DNA of 64,000 bases from Arabidopsis thaliana (GCF_000001735.4 NC_003076.8:22323835-22387834), one strand, 5' to 3'; counted from the first letter of the stretch, positions 45,681 to 57,535 are shown. The notes: generated from the sequence alone by a model not told the origin. Numbers and translations are program-made.

Positions 45681-47875
45681 ATGTTGTTGAAGATCAAAAG
45701 AGTTCCAACAGTTGTATCGAATTATCAAAAAGATGAGACAGTTGAAGAAGGTGGATGTGGTCGGAATTGTCTGAGCAAGTGTTGCATCAATGGTACATTT
45801 TATAGAGCTGGCAAAGTTCTTCTTTTTGTTTGAATTTGAATTTTGCTGACATTTTGTTTGTGTTTTCAGGGGCAAGACTTCCTTTATATACCTGCAAGAA
45901 TCTTGATAAATCCGTCGGAGAGAACACAGAATCTCCGGTGACGTTCCTCGAATCCTTAGTTATTGGAGAGGTAGTGGTTTTGGATACATGTTAAAAAGTT
46001 CTCACTTCGTTAACCAATTCGTTAATTGTTTGAGTAATGTATCAAATGCCTTATGTTTTCTAGTGGGAAGATCGTTTCCAAAGAGGTCTTTTTCGCTATG
46101 ATGTCACCGCCTGCGAAACCAAGGTATTATTGTCTCTTTGATTTTTGGTTAATTGATTTACTTTTAGAGCCAAATGTGTTTGATGTTTACTTGACCTGAA
46201 GCATCAAGTTTCAGCTCACATTGTTGATGACTTGATGTTTACTTGGAGCTTAAGAATCATGTTTTAGTTTCACATTGTTGATGTTTACTTGAGCTGAAGA
46301 ATCAAGTTTCAGTTTCACATTGTTGATGTTTGCCTAAGCTAAAGCATCTAGTTTTAGTTTCACATTTACTTGAGCTGAAGAATCAAGTTTCTGTTTCACA
46401 TTGTTGATGTTTGCCTAAGCTAAAGAATCTAGTTTCAGGTTCACATTGTTGATATTTACTTGAGCTGAAGAATCAATTTTCTGTTTCACATTGTTGATGT
46501 TTGGTTGTTGGTGTGCATTGGTAATAATAGGTTATACCGGGGAAGTACGGTTTCATTGCGCAGCTGAATGAAGGTCGGCATCTCAAGAAGAGACCAACCG
46601 AGTTCCGTGTTGACAAAGTTCTTCAACCATTTGATGGAAACAAATTCAATTTCACTAAAGTTGGTCAAGAAGAGTTGCTTTTCCAGTTTAAAGCTAGCAC
46701 TAATGATGATGATAGTGAAATTCAGTTCTTGGCGAGTATGCCTCTAGACGCTGATAATTCTCCTAGCGTCGTTGCAATCAATGTAAGGAGTTGTTGCTTT
46801 TAGGAGTCTATTTTCCTTTGCTGATTATCTGAGAACTGAACTCAGAATTCTTTTAACGCAGGTGAGTCCGATTGAGTATGGGCATGTGTTGCTGATTCCT
46901 CGTGTTCTTGATTGCTTACCTCAAAGGATTGATCACAAAAGCCTTTTGCTTGCTCTTCAAATGGCGGCTGAAGCCGATAATCCGTATTTCCGACTTGGAT
47001 ACAACAGTCTAGGCGCTTTCGCTACCATTAACCATCTTCACTTTCAGGTAAACAGAATCAAATAGTTCGAAATTTGTTTATAACCAATCGGTTTTAATTT
47101 GTTATGAATTCTCGAAATCGAATAAAGCAACATGAACTGAACCAAATAACTGAATGCTCTCACCTTTATACTATTGTGATATTTATGGAGATTCTACTTG
47201 GAACAGGCTTACTATTTGGCAATGCAATTCCCGATAGAGAAAGCTTCTTCCTTGAAGATCACTACCACCAATAATGGCGTCAAAATCTCTAAACTCTTGA
47301 ATTACCCTGTGAGAGGTCTTCTAGTTGAAGGTGGAAACACCATTAAAGATCTCGCAGATACTGTATCAGACGCATCCGTTTGTCTTCAGAACAACAACAT
47401 TCCTTTCAACATTCTCATCTCTGACTCTGGCAAACGAATCTTCCTTCTCCCTCAGGTTAAATCTCACAACATTATAAACGAAACTTGATATTGACTGTCA
47501 AAAGAAGAGCTTTCTAATTAACCATTGTTTGATTTGCAGTGTTACGCAGAGAAACAGGCTTTAGGAGAAGTTAGCTCAACGCTATTGGATACGCAAGTGA
47601 ATCCAGCGGTTTGGGAGATGAGTGGACACATGGTGTTGAAGAGGAAAGAAGACTATGAAGGAGCGTCAGAAGAGAAGGCATGGAGGTTACTAGCTGAAGT
47701 TTCTTTATCAGAGGAGAGATTCAGAGAAGTTAACACTATGATATTTGATGCCATCGGTTTTAGTAGTCACGAAGAAGAAGAAGAAGAGGAGCTTGAAGAG
47801 CAGAATTCGATGAATGGTGGCAGCTTCACAATAGTGCATTGTCCTTCAGTGAAAGAAGAGGCTGTCTCTAATTGA
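45681..47875 (+). CDS. VTC5: GDP-L-galactose phosphorylase VTC5
   Basis: Seven exons: 45681-45792, 45870-45970, 46064-46123, 46531-46782, 46862-47047, 47207-47455 and 47540-47875, giving 431 residues. The HIT-superfamily core includes SPIEYGHVLLIPRVLDCLPQ and the catalytic histidine region AFATINHLHFQAYYLA. The enzyme converts GDP-L-galactose and phosphate to L-galactose 1-phosphate, the committed step of the Smirnoff-Wheeler ascorbate pathway, with its paralogue VTC2 as the major isoform. The C-terminus has an acidic EEEEEEELEEQ run. Translation is controlled by the uORF in the leader. Intron 3 (46124-46530) is filled with a minisatellite. Confidence 0.96.
46186..46506. repeat. Minisatellite in VTC5 intron 3
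   Basis: About seven imperfect units of 40-55 bp built from CACATTGTTGATGTTTACTT, GAGCTGAAGAATCAAG and TTTCAGTTT variants. Two alternating subtypes, TTACTTGAGCTGAAGAATC and TTGCCTAAGCTAAAG.ATC, suggest higher-order duplication. Confidence 0.85.
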
Positions 47876-48902
47876 GGCGCTTTATAACTAAAAGCAAAAA
47901 CATAACTGTCGTCGTGATTTTGCATAACTTGTGTTTGACATTTTACTGTTTTGTAGTTTTTTTCTTTTCTTCTTGGCTTTGTTACGTCTTTGTTCGAACC
48001 TTTTGAATCAATAAAATCGAAATCGCCTAATTCAAAAAATTAGTTACTCTAGTCTTAAAGATGGACAAAGAGAAGAAACAGAAGAAAAGAAAAAAAAACA
48101 AATTTCATAAAAATCCTGTATTAGATTTATTTGCATATTTGGGAACCCTCTTTATGCAAACCCTCTAGACGAAGAAGAAGCTTTTGTAACATTTGTTTTT
48201 TCTTTGGCCCTTCTCCTTTAGTCAGATCGACATTCTTCTCAGCTGCCATCACCGGAGTTCTGAGACTTGGATACTTCAACAATTTCCATATCTCTCAAGC
48301 TTTTAGCTTTTCTCGCGTAAACGCTTCTTCATCTCCATCTCTCACTCTCTCATTTATATTTATTTGTCTGTCGTCTTCATTTCACTGATCTGTTGAACTT
48401 TTGCATTTCATTCTTTTGATGTTTTGGATTCCAGAAGTGTTTTTATTTTGTCTCTGCTTGTCCCTTTCGATGACAAAGAGAACCTAATTGGGTTTTGTTG
48501 GGTTTAAAGCCGTTGAGGTTTTGCATCTGTTTTATTAAATAAGGAAATGCATGGAAGGTGTTCGATAAAATGCCAATTACAATCAGCAGTTTACTACTAT
48601 GGGCATTTTAATCCAAATTCATTCATTTTTTTGTGTGTTTAGCTACAAGGTAGAAATATCGCATCCTCGTTAAGCCAATTGTGTAATGTCGATCATGACA
48701 GTGAGTGATACAAAGTTTGCATTTTGGTAATCTTTTACATATGGACATTGCTTGGTTTATGAATCTTTGAGAAGCCTCAACAATGTTCATATATTTACTC
48801 TGTTCGTTTGGAGATTCATTGAATGCTTTAAAGGCTAGATGGATCTAAGCAAAACTGAAGAAGGAATGGTTCTGTTTTGTTTGTTTGTAGAGTTGTTGGA
48901 CA
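47876..48902. other. Spacer with probable L31 leader
   Basis: VTC5 3' end followed by the likely 5' UTR of the next gene. A possible intron runs from CGC|GTAAACGC at 48316 to TTTGTAG at 48889. No other coding sequence is seen. Confidence 0.4.
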
Positions 48903-49133
48903 ATGAAGAAAGGATTGCACCCACAAATGCAATGGATCTCTTATGTGACACAGAGCGGTAGATTGATGCACGTGATGATGACAAGAATCCACCATGTTGG
49001 CAAAGTTTATCACTTTGGAGCTAAGCGTCAAATGGCTCAAAGCATTGGTCAGATTGCCAAGTTCAAGCGTAGGTTTAACGAGCAAGAGGCAGAAGCTGCC
49101 GAGGAGAACAACAACGAGAACCAGAACAAGTAG
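48903..49133 (+). CDS. Small L31-type ribosomal protein (probably mitochondrial)
   Basis: A 76-residue protein starting MKKGLHPQMQWISYVTQSG, with the bacterial L31 opening MKKG.HP. Next come GRLMHVMMTRIHHVGKVYH and a basic KFKRRF stretch, and the tail is Glu/Asn-rich. The zinc cysteines of classic L31 are absent. The ATG follows a likely acceptor (TTTGTAG), suggesting a leader intron. A compact L31-like protein without transit peptide in a plant nucleus fits a mitochondrial ribosome part; the organelle is inferred. Confidence 0.78.
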   Translation: MKKGLHPQMQWISYVTQSGRLMHVMMTRIHHVGKVYHFGAKRQMAQSIGQIAKFKRRFNEQEAEAAEENNNENQNK

Positions 49134-49539
49134 CTGTAAACCAACTCTTTTGTCTCTCCCTTACCTTTCCTCAGAAACCAATCTGAAAAAGCTTTAGACT
49201 TATCATTTACTATGAACCTTGCTTTGCTTCTCAAGATTGATTTTTACAGTTTTTGTGTCTCTCTGTTTCGTCAATAAAAAAGCTTATCTCGATCCCTTCT
49301 TGGCCATGAACATCGCCATGAACATCGTACATTGAAAAGTGGAATGTGTTCAGTAATCTATGAATGATATGAATCAAACGAGTACATGGTATCATAACAT
49401 CTAAAACTCACTCTGATTCAGACAGGTTTCAACATGGATTTGATAAGGTTTTGTTACATGACATAACTAATAATACATGTTTCTGCTCCAAACATCTTGA
49501 GCTATGGATTTAACCAAGTTGGTTCAAAAAAGTTTCCCT

Positions 49540-52194
49540 CTAGTAGGTGGGGAAGTTGGGGTTGACATTGGCTGCCCAAGCTTCCAGTCCTCCAATTATA
49601 TCCTTAGCCGAATCAAAACCCGACTCACGAAGATATTGAACAGCTCTTTGTGAATCATTCCCGCGTCTGCATACAACGAAGACACTAGGATTTGTGCAAG
49701 ATTCAGTGTTCGCATGGCCATTTCCCTTTTCTTTAAGAGCTGAAGTAAGCTCGTTTAACCGAGTCTCTAAGTTTGCAAGAGGGATGTTGAGTGAATCCGG
49801 GAGAGAGACAATCTTATAGTGATGTGAAGGTCGAACATCGAGCAGAACATGTTGTTCCTTCTTTTGAAGAATTTCTTTGAACTCCTTGCTGCTAATTCTT
49901 GATTCTGCAGGAAGCAGGTTCAATGGGCCCTGTGATCAAATCGATGCAGGCAAACTTTCTAATATGAGACTACTGACAACAACTATTGGATTCAAGATAA
50001 GAGAAAAAGAAAGAATAATACCGCAAATAAAGGAAATTGAGTGAAGTCCTCATAGTCAAAATCTTTAAAAGTTTGCTTATTGAAAGATGAATTGTCTCCA
50101 CACACGGTGCACTGTGATGACCTGCCTCTGATCTTGACCTGTGCAAACACTACTCCATCAGTTTATGCAGATGGAAACACAATTGAATGTAGTTATGATC
50201 AGAAATGAAAATAGTAAAACTTTACAATGCGCATCCTTGCTGATAAAGCATCAAAAAGAAGCATCCGTTCAGAGAGTGGTTCTCCCACCAGGCTTGCGAG
50301 TTTAATTGTCTCTAGCGCTTGTAGACAACCAATAACACCTGGCACTGAGAACAGATAAAGTGGAAAAGATCATTTAAAGAAGGACGAAATTGGTAGAGAT
50401 TTGCAAGCAATAGAAAAAGAAAAAAATCGCCATTCAAGTACCTACTCCAAGAACTCCACTATCAGAACATCTTTGGCACGCTGAGGTAGGTGGAGGAGTG
50501 GGAAAAAGACACCGGTAACACGGGCCTCCGTTATGATTATAAACCGTAAGCTTGAACACAAAAATCATAATGACAGTTAAGTGTTTAATATGTGGCTTAA
50601 CATCTATAAAGAGTAACACAATAATGTAGCGAATGTCATATCACATACCTGCCCTTCCATACCAAGCGCAGCACCCGACACCAAAGGCTGTATACAAAGT
50701 ACAAACGCTCAGTCAATACTCAACACCGGTGCCTATAAAACTGACTACATAATTCTATTGAAGTACTCAGGTATCACCATTGTTTACAGCGTATATACAG
50801 AGAGTTCAGAAAATGATTCACCTTTCCTAACAAGACACAACAATCACTGATCATGTAACGGCTTGGAGGATTATCAGTCGCATCGACTATGATATCATAT
50901 CTAATTTATACAGTTACGGAAACACAGCCTTTCAATGCTTTACTTTGAGGAGACTAATAAAGATACAGAAAACTGAGACATCCTAAAACATGTTTGCATA
51001 TCTAAGGATACTGGCTGAGGATTTCCAAAGCATTGGAAGTGCGAAGAGCTTCCACATATTCATCAACTTTGATCGTTGAATTTATCCTGGAAATAAGGAA
51101 AAAGGAATTCTGATTAGACTAAACGAGTAAAGGTGGTCATAATTTTCTCGAATGCTTGTGATTAATCATATTAATCCGCAAGGAGTTTGAATTACGAGCG
51201 ACAAGCAGCAGCAGCAGATTTCACTTTGGGATGTCCAATAAATGCTTCTGTGTGTATAATCTGAATAACAAACAAACCAACAGAGACACAAATCAGCCAA
51301 AAGTAGTACTTCCATTCAGCCATTGACCACAGATTAGAGCCAAGAAAAAGAAAGAGTTGCCAACGCAGAGTGTTCCAAGTCGTACCTGCCTATGCATATT
51401 GTTGAGCTCTACAACATCATGATCGATAATACCCAACTGACCTAAACGAATACAACAAAAGATGAAACAGAACATAATAATGAAGGGAGCAGAACCAATA
51501 GTTTCTGGAGAAAGAACGGTATATAGAAACTACTCTATCGATATCTGAAGATAAACTTAAGGTAAGAGTCTGAAACCATACCAACACCACATGCTGCAAG
51601 ATACAATAAGGCAGGTGAACCTAGTCCTCCTGCTCCAATAACTAATACCGAAGACTTCAAAAGATTTGACTGCCCTATAATCATACACACATATAACAGA
51701 ACAGAAGAATTAATTTGTGGAAGACACTAGCAGAGAAAACAAGTAATCCAGAATTCAAATTTCTCCGACATCACTAAACTGAATCAAAACAATTAAATGG
51801 AAACAGAAGAAATCCAATATAAAGTTTCAATCTTTCAGCTATATCATCACAAAACTCAGAATCATCCATCTCAGATTATCTTCCTATTGGCTAAATACAA
51901 ACGTGAAAAGAGTTTGCATTTGAGTGTTTGAGCAAAAGTACCTTCAACAGCAAACGAAGGAAGTAACAGTTGACGACTATAACGGTAAATCTGATCTGGA
52001 GATAACCCATGTTCAAGCTCCGGTGCCGTCAGATAAGAGTCACCGTTGGATACGGCGTCGTACAGTTCAACTGCCGCCGTATCCTGGAGCTTAGCTTCGA
52101 GGGTCGAAATACGGTGCTCTATTTCTGCCTTCTTGAGCTTTAACTCTTCCAGTTCCCGGACAATTTCCGACGAATCACCACCGTTGGACATCAT
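49540..52194 (-). CDS. CNX5: Molybdopterin synthase sulfurylase CNX5 (MOCS3/Uba4-like)
   Basis: Eleven exons: 52194-51942, 51674-51582, 51441-51386, 51260-51196, 51086-51012, 50900-50822, 50687-50649, 50550-50442, 50344-50226, 50138-50022 and 49929-49540, giving 464 residues. A short coiled coil precedes an E1-like ThiF domain with VIGAGGLGS (about 96-104), [13 protein letters not shown] and [10 protein letters not shown]. Zinc pairs are PCYRC and CTVC. A C-terminal rhodanese domain follows, with [10 protein letters not shown] and the persulfide loop VVCRRGNDS (Cys about 422). It adenylates and sulfurates the molybdopterin synthase small subunit CNX7 and the tRNA-thiolating URM11/12 in the cytosol. 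The start at MMSNGG is preferred to an upstream ATG giving a hydrophobic extension. Confidence 0.96.
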
Positions 52195-52748
52195 AACGAC
52201 AATGTTAGAGAACCAATAGTAGAACCCTAGAAGCAGCAAAGAAGACGATGTCAGTCAACGGACAAAACGTTGACTATTTTTATTGACGCCGTGGTGGATC
52301 TCTGTCTTTAACCGGTATTTAACCGCGAACCAGGTTGGTAGGCCGGGTTGGGTTTTAAGAGAATTCATGCACTTACGAAATTTATTAATTTACCTAGTTA
52401 AATAAACTAAATTTGGATGTCTTTTGAATGAAACATAATCCCAACATATGGCAGATAATGAATTCATGAATCTTTGAATGAAACATAATTCCAATATGTA
52501 TATGTATGTATGTCTATATAAATGTACACCCAAGACCACCACAAATCATTCTCAATAAGTATTAAAATATTACAAATACAAAAGGTAAGTTAAATTACAA
52601 ATATTTAGAATATGCTCCTCTTATACTAGATTTTCGTTTTTGTTTTAACAATAACTTTGAAACTCGATTTTAGTAGGTTTTGCTTTTTCCTGAGACTTAA
52701 ATACTATAGTTTGAGAAGGAGTTATAGAATCCTCTACAAAAATAACAA

Positions 52749-53155
52749 ATGACAACCAAAATGGTTTCATCTCATCGACTACTCACGTTGATGGTGTTTG
52801 CTCTCCTCCTCATACCTATGATTTCTGGTAACATGTTTATTTGTTATATATATTATATTTTTTTTCAATATTTGTTCATTTTTTATCTTAAAAATAAAAC
52901 TCTAAAATATTAAATTGGACATTTTTGCTTTTAAATTTTTTGTTGATGAATTTGTTTATGAACCGAATAGGACAATCATCAAAATGTACAAAAGGATGTA
53001 CGAGCACACCAGAATGCAATATAAAATGCATGAAGAAAGGCGGAGGGCATTGTCAAGCATATATAGGCAGAAGTCACGGCCGATTGGCTATTGAAAATTA
53101 TTGTTGCTGCAATAATTATTCAAATTCTCCCATCTCCAGTCCGGTCATGAATTGA
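52749..53155 (+). CDS. Defensin-like Cys-rich secreted peptide, copy 1
   Basis: Two exons, 52749-52827 and 52971-53155, give 87 residues from the first ATG. A second ATG at 52761 matches the start of copy 2 and may be the real one (83 residues). The signal peptide is [21 protein letters not shown] and the intron falls just at its end, the usual DEFL layout. The mature peptide has eight cysteines: C-x3-C-x5-C-x3-C-x7-C-x16-CCC, then [14 protein letters not shown]. It is a member of the large Arabidopsis defensin-like group, many of which signal in reproduction or defence; no role can be assigned. A leader intron may precede it (AAAAG|GTAAGT at 52584). Confidence 0.85.
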
Positions 53156-53432
53156 TTGATCTCTTATTCTATATGTACTCTCGATTATAAGAATCAAAAA
53201 CGTATGTTCAAATAATAATAACTGATATTATCTCATCCCCCCCCCTCTCATCATGTTGTTTGATGTACATGTATAAGAAAACTACATCGATCGGCTCGAC
53301 TTATAGTTTTGTTTATTGTGTCATCAGGACATCGATTTTGTCTTACCTCTCTAATCTTCGCAACCAAAAAAACTACTTCTTTCAATGTTCACTTCCAAAG
53401 ATGATTTTGTAAATACGAAAACTTATGCATGA

Positions 53433-53783
53433 AACTGTAAATACAAAATCAATCGCCAAGCATAATATAAGATCATGTATTTACTCTTTTTATATCAAGG
53501 TACATATATATTTCTGAGATTCCTACGTTTTCATGGAATATAGAAATAAATTGACTATATATATATACAATAAGATAATATTTTGGGGTGTTTTCTTTAT
53601 ATGTAGAGAGGATGTGCGAGTGGGGGGGAGGGAAGAAGGAAGAGTTCCTTCGACGGCGGAGGAGTTCACAAGACAAGGTGTTGCTAGCCAGACAATGATG
53701 ATAAGAGATTGTAGAAGGTTTATGACGGAGCTGCAGCGGCTGCAAACGTCTCTGGTGATTCTGAGATGGAGGTGGAGAAAGTA
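53433..53783 (+). pseudogene. Broken copy of the LEA-like gene
   Basis: Homologous to the intact gene at 56125-56552. The exon 1 relic ends at 53499 but its ATG is gone, and the exon 2 relic starts at 53607. Seven Gs followed by AGGG here replace GGAGGGAGGG in the intact copy, a net +1 frameshift. Further on, an extra segment around 53692-53715 (ATGATGATAAGAGATTG) and a stop truncate it. The similarity ends near 53775. It belongs to unit 1 of the tandem duplication. Confidence 0.75.
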
Positions 53784-53789
53784 AACCGA

Positions 53790-54519
53790 ACTTGTTTAAA
53801 GGAAACGAATATCTAGTTTGTTTTGCACAAGTACAAACGTCCCATGTCTTTGAATCAAAATTACTGCTAGAAAGAAAAAAAAAAAAATCGACAACATCTC
53901 CAAAGTTTTATTTCAAGGACCCGAAACGACAATGCCTAACTTCCATGGATTGGTGGACAAGGCTAACGAAAGAAGAAAATATTGATTAGTGGAGAAATTG
54001 GTTGTCGTTCCCAAAAAAAGTTAGTAACTCTTACGATATGAGAAGAAAATTAGTACCTCTTACATTTTTTTTAACAAAGATAAATGTTGTGATTAGTTCT
54101 GTTTGAAAGGACTAAACCCTTACATGAAAAGTTTAACATGTTCTACATAGTTTGGATTTGTCACTTAAAATAATATTGGTGCTTAAACTCTTACTTTTGT
54201 GATAATATTTTTCTCGAGATTGTAGTAAAAGATGAAGAAAGGATATCTTGTGTAATCTGGATACAACACAATCTGGATATCTTATTGTCAATCTCTATGT
54301 ATTGTGAGAAGTTGATACTAACAAGATGATTTGTGCAAGTAGATACAAATCTTGCATGTGTAAGTTGATACTCGACGATACCTTGAAACTGATTGACTGT
54401 TTGTTGATCGGATCATAACCAAAAATTTGGATAGGCAACAACACTGAACTATAGACTTTACCGGCTATCTCGACAAAATGATCATCATGACGAGATCAAC
54501 ATGGATCATAATCAAAGTA
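53790..54519. other. Spacer between duplication units
   Basis: No counterpart in unit 2 was seen and no gene is supported. A local repeat AATCTGGATA.AACACAATCTGGATATCTT occurs at 54256-54283. Confidence 0.4.
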
Positions 54520-54830
54520 TACGTCGTCGTACCGTTCAACTGCCACCGTATCCTGGAGCTTAGCTTCGAGGGTCGAAATAAAGTGCTCTATTTCTGTCTT
54601 CTTGAGCTTTTAACTCTTCCAATTACCGAACAATTTCCGACGAATCTCCGACGTCCGACTCCATCACGACAATGTTTAAAGAGCCAATAGTAGAACCCTA
54701 GAGGTTAAAGCAGCAAAGAAGACGATGTCAGTCAACGGGACAAAACGTACGTTGACTATTTTTATTGTCATTAACCGGATTTAACCGCGAACCAGATTGG
54801 TAGACCGGTTGGGTTTTTAAGAGAATTCAT
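54520..54830 (-). pseudogene. Duplicated 5' fragment of CNX5
   Basis: 54524-54665 copies the start of CNX5 exon 1 (52055-52200): CCGTATCCTGGAGCTTAGCTTCG and the following coiled-coil codons recur at about 90% identity. The copy continues through the CNX5 leader and upstream region (54665-54850). It has lost the ATG context (CATCATAACG became CATCACGACG), gained an extra T in the CTTTTAACTC stretch, and has no exon 2, so it cannot code for CNX5. Confidence 0.85.
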
Positions 54831-55251
54831 GAACTTACGAATTTATTTATTTACCTATTAAAATAAACTAAATTTGAATGAAATATAATCCCAATGACAG
54901 ATAAGAATAAATAATGAAACATTTTGACTAAAATTATTATCTGACCCAAATAAGACTATAAAAAAGAAGAAAAAATCCTTGAATAATATGGAAGATTTAT
55001 TATTTACATATATATATATATATGTATATACGTATGTCTATATAAATGTACATCCAAGACCACCACAAATCATTCTCAATAAGTACTGAAATATTACAAA
55101 TACAAAAGGTAAGTCAAAAATAATATAAAATATTTAGAATATGTTACTAGATTTTTGTTTTTGTTATAACAATAACTTTGAAATTCGCTTTTAATAGGTT
55201 TTGAGAAGCAGGTATAGAATCATCTTGAAAGAATAACAAATAACAACCAAA

Positions 55252-55635
55252 ATGGTTGCATCTCATCGATTACTTACGTTGATGGTGTTTGCTCTCCTCA
55301 CCATACCTATGATTTCTGGTAACACATTTATTTGTTATACAAATTATATATTTTTTTTAAAAAAATTGTTCTTAAAAAACTACAGTTTTCAATATTAAAC
55401 TGACCATTTTTGCTTATAAATTTTTTGTTGATGAATTTTTTATTTATAAAATCGTATAGGACTAATTTCAGATAAATGTACGGAAGGATGTAAAAGCACA
55501 ATAGGATGCAATACAAGATGCATGATGAGAGGCGGAGGGTATTGTGAAAGCGCTAAAATTCACGGGGCTGTTAAAATATTTTGTTGCTGCAACAATTATT
55601 CTAATTCTCCCATCTCCAGTCCGGTCATCAATTGA
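55252..55635 (+). CDS. Defensin-like Cys-rich secreted peptide, copy 2
   Basis: Two exons, 55252-55318 and 55460-55635, give 80 residues. The signal peptide [19 protein letters not shown] is almost the same as in copy 1. The mature peptide has eight cysteines (C-x3-C-x5-C-x3-C-x7-C-x13-CCC) with the loop residues largely changed and the CCC loop shortened by three residues. The tail [14 protein letters not shown] is nearly identical to copy 1. Same gene order and spacing as copy 1, about 2.49 kb upstream. Confidence 0.85.
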
Positions 55636-56124
55636 TTGATCTCTTATTCTATATGTACTCTCGATCATAAGATATTATTAAAAACATATATTTATATAAT
55701 GATAATTGATATAATCTCATCCTGATCCAACCCCCAATCTCTCTCATCAAAATGTTTATAAGAATTCAATACATGTACACAATAAAATCCACAAGAAAAA
55801 CGACAGCGGTTCGACTTATAGTTAATGTCATTAGGACATCGATTTTGTCAAATCGATCATGTAAAGTTATGTATGAAACTGTAGAATATGAAATAGAAAT
55901 CTTCGTATATTGGATTTAACTACAAAGGAAATTGCATGACGTCGTGACTAACCCTGGGAAACATGTCATCTTTTGGCTACGACGGCGCATCACACACACG
56001 TGGCATCATAATCATAACCTCCGTTGATGAGACATCAAAAGTCTCAATTAACTGCTATAGGAAAATTCATCTATGGTACTTGATCTAATCTAAGCTGCAA
56101 AAATAAGAGACCTCCGAAGAAAAA

Positions 56125-56552
56125 ATGTTGAGAAATTATGTGAACCCAAAATCAATCTCCAAGCCTAATATAACAACATCATGTATTTACTCTTTTTATC
56201 TCAAGGTATATATTCTGATATTCCTACGTTTTCATGAAATAGATTAACTATATATATATACAAAGATTTTTGGAGATGTTTTCTTAATATGTAGAGAGGA
56301 AGTGCGAGTGGAGGGAGGGAAGAAGGAAGAGCTTCTTCGACGGCGGAGGAGTTCACAAGACAAGGTGTTGCTAGCCAAACAGTTGAGAAGGCTTTTGACG
56401 GAGCTGCGGTGGCGGTAAACGTCTCCGGTGATTCTGAGGCGGATGTGGAGAAGGTGAAAGAGGCGTTTTTAGATAAGAAAGACTATAATTATAAGAAGAG
56501 ACCTGAGGATGATGATGATGGTTTGCCTATCAACACGGCTAAAGGAATATAA
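56125..56552 (+). CDS. Small LEA-like protein, unrecognised family
   Basis: Two exons, 56125-56205 and 56295-56552, with a GT-AG intron of 89 bp, give 112 residues. The N-terminus MLRNYVNPKSISKPN is basic and Ser/Asn-rich, like an organelle presequence. Exon 2 is hydrophilic: ASSTAEEFTRQGVASQTVEK, DGAAVAVNVSG, VEKVKEAFLDKKDYNYKKRP, then EDDDDGLPINTAKGI. Alternating Ala/Glu/Lys helices with no Cys or Trp recall LEA proteins, but I do not recognise a named family. The broken copy at 53433 and the duplication around it show that this one kept its frame. Confidence 0.65.
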
Positions 56553-57093
56553 CGTATGTGCATTTGTTAGATATCACTTGTAAAGTAGTAGTATGTAATA
56601 ATATGCATCATGTATCATGTATGTAATATTATAGGCTTCATGTACTTTGTATAATAAATCGAGTAATGGATAGAAGAACGGTTGCCCTTTTTCTCTCTTT
56701 TTCTTGTCTACCAATATTTGTAAGTTTACCGATTTCTTTTAGTTATGTAATTTAGCTACTACTTTTGTATAAATATAATTTACTTTGATAATTTTCTCTT
56801 TTTAATAATGCATCATTACTCATTAGTAATAATATTGATCAACCCCAAGATTTAAAGCTATTGAACTTATAGAAGGTAGAAAAACCTTAAATAATACACC
56901 TACCTAGCAAATAGCTTTTACCAATTTAGAGGTTAGAACTAGTGATGAGAGCAGTGGAATTTGACTGTTCATCATACACTTTCTGAAATAAATTGTTTTT
57001 GCAAGATTAATAAATCTAAAGATTGATGTAAAAAAAATGAAACCAATCTAGTAATTTTTGAACAAATTATAAAAAGGTAAAGGAGCCAATAAT

Positions 57094-57180
57094 TGGGCCC
57101 AGATAAAGCCCAAATAATTAAGCTAATCTACAAAACGCTGTCGTTTAACCATTGTTCCGCTAAAAGCTTAAAACCCTTAA
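57094..57180 (+). promoter_or_regulatory. Site II and telo-box-like promoter elements
   Basis: TGGGCCC at 57094-57100 and GCCCA at 57108-57112 are site II (TCP-bound) elements; AAACCCTTAA at 57171-57180 resembles a telo-box. This pairing is typical of plant ribosomal and mitochondrial protein gene promoters and sits upstream of L30. Confidence 0.6.
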
Positions 57181-57535
57181 ACGCGAATCTCAAAGATTTT
57201 CCGAGCTCTGTTCGCCGTCTTGACTACACTCGTCGACGATCTCTTTCACCGGACTTCTCCCGTCTCTGTTTCCTCAAGGTACTCGAAAACCATCCATTTC
57301 TATCTCAAACACCTAATTGAAATCTCGCGTTATGCAGCTCCTCTTTTCTTCTGAATTGATCGATCTGATTTGGTTTCAATTCGTGATGATTCACTCTCTC
57401 ATGATTCATGTTATCAATCGTCTTCGTTTATTGTATCTATTGATTTCTACGGTGAATTCTGTGTGATTGCTTGATTATGATTTTGTTAATGGTTACAGAG
57501 AGATTGAGTGATAAAGGAGACAAAAAAAAAAAAGA

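Larger units (their letters stand above)
52050..56552. repeat. Tandem duplication, about 2.5 kb unit
   Basis: Unit 1 (about 52050-53785) carries the CNX5 5' end, DEFL copy 1 and the broken LEA-like gene. Unit 2 (about 54520-56552) repeats these in the same order and orientation. Offsets are about 2469 bp at CNX5, 2491 bp at the DEFL genes and 2688 bp at LEA exon 2, so small indels followed the event. Confidence 0.88.

Noticed and set aside
46186-46506. CRISPR-like array
   Set aside because: Repeats are direct, imperfect and contiguous without spacers, inside a plant intron; a minisatellite.
54478-54690. 70-codon + strand frame
   Set aside because: Antisense to the duplicated CNX5 fragment; no family.
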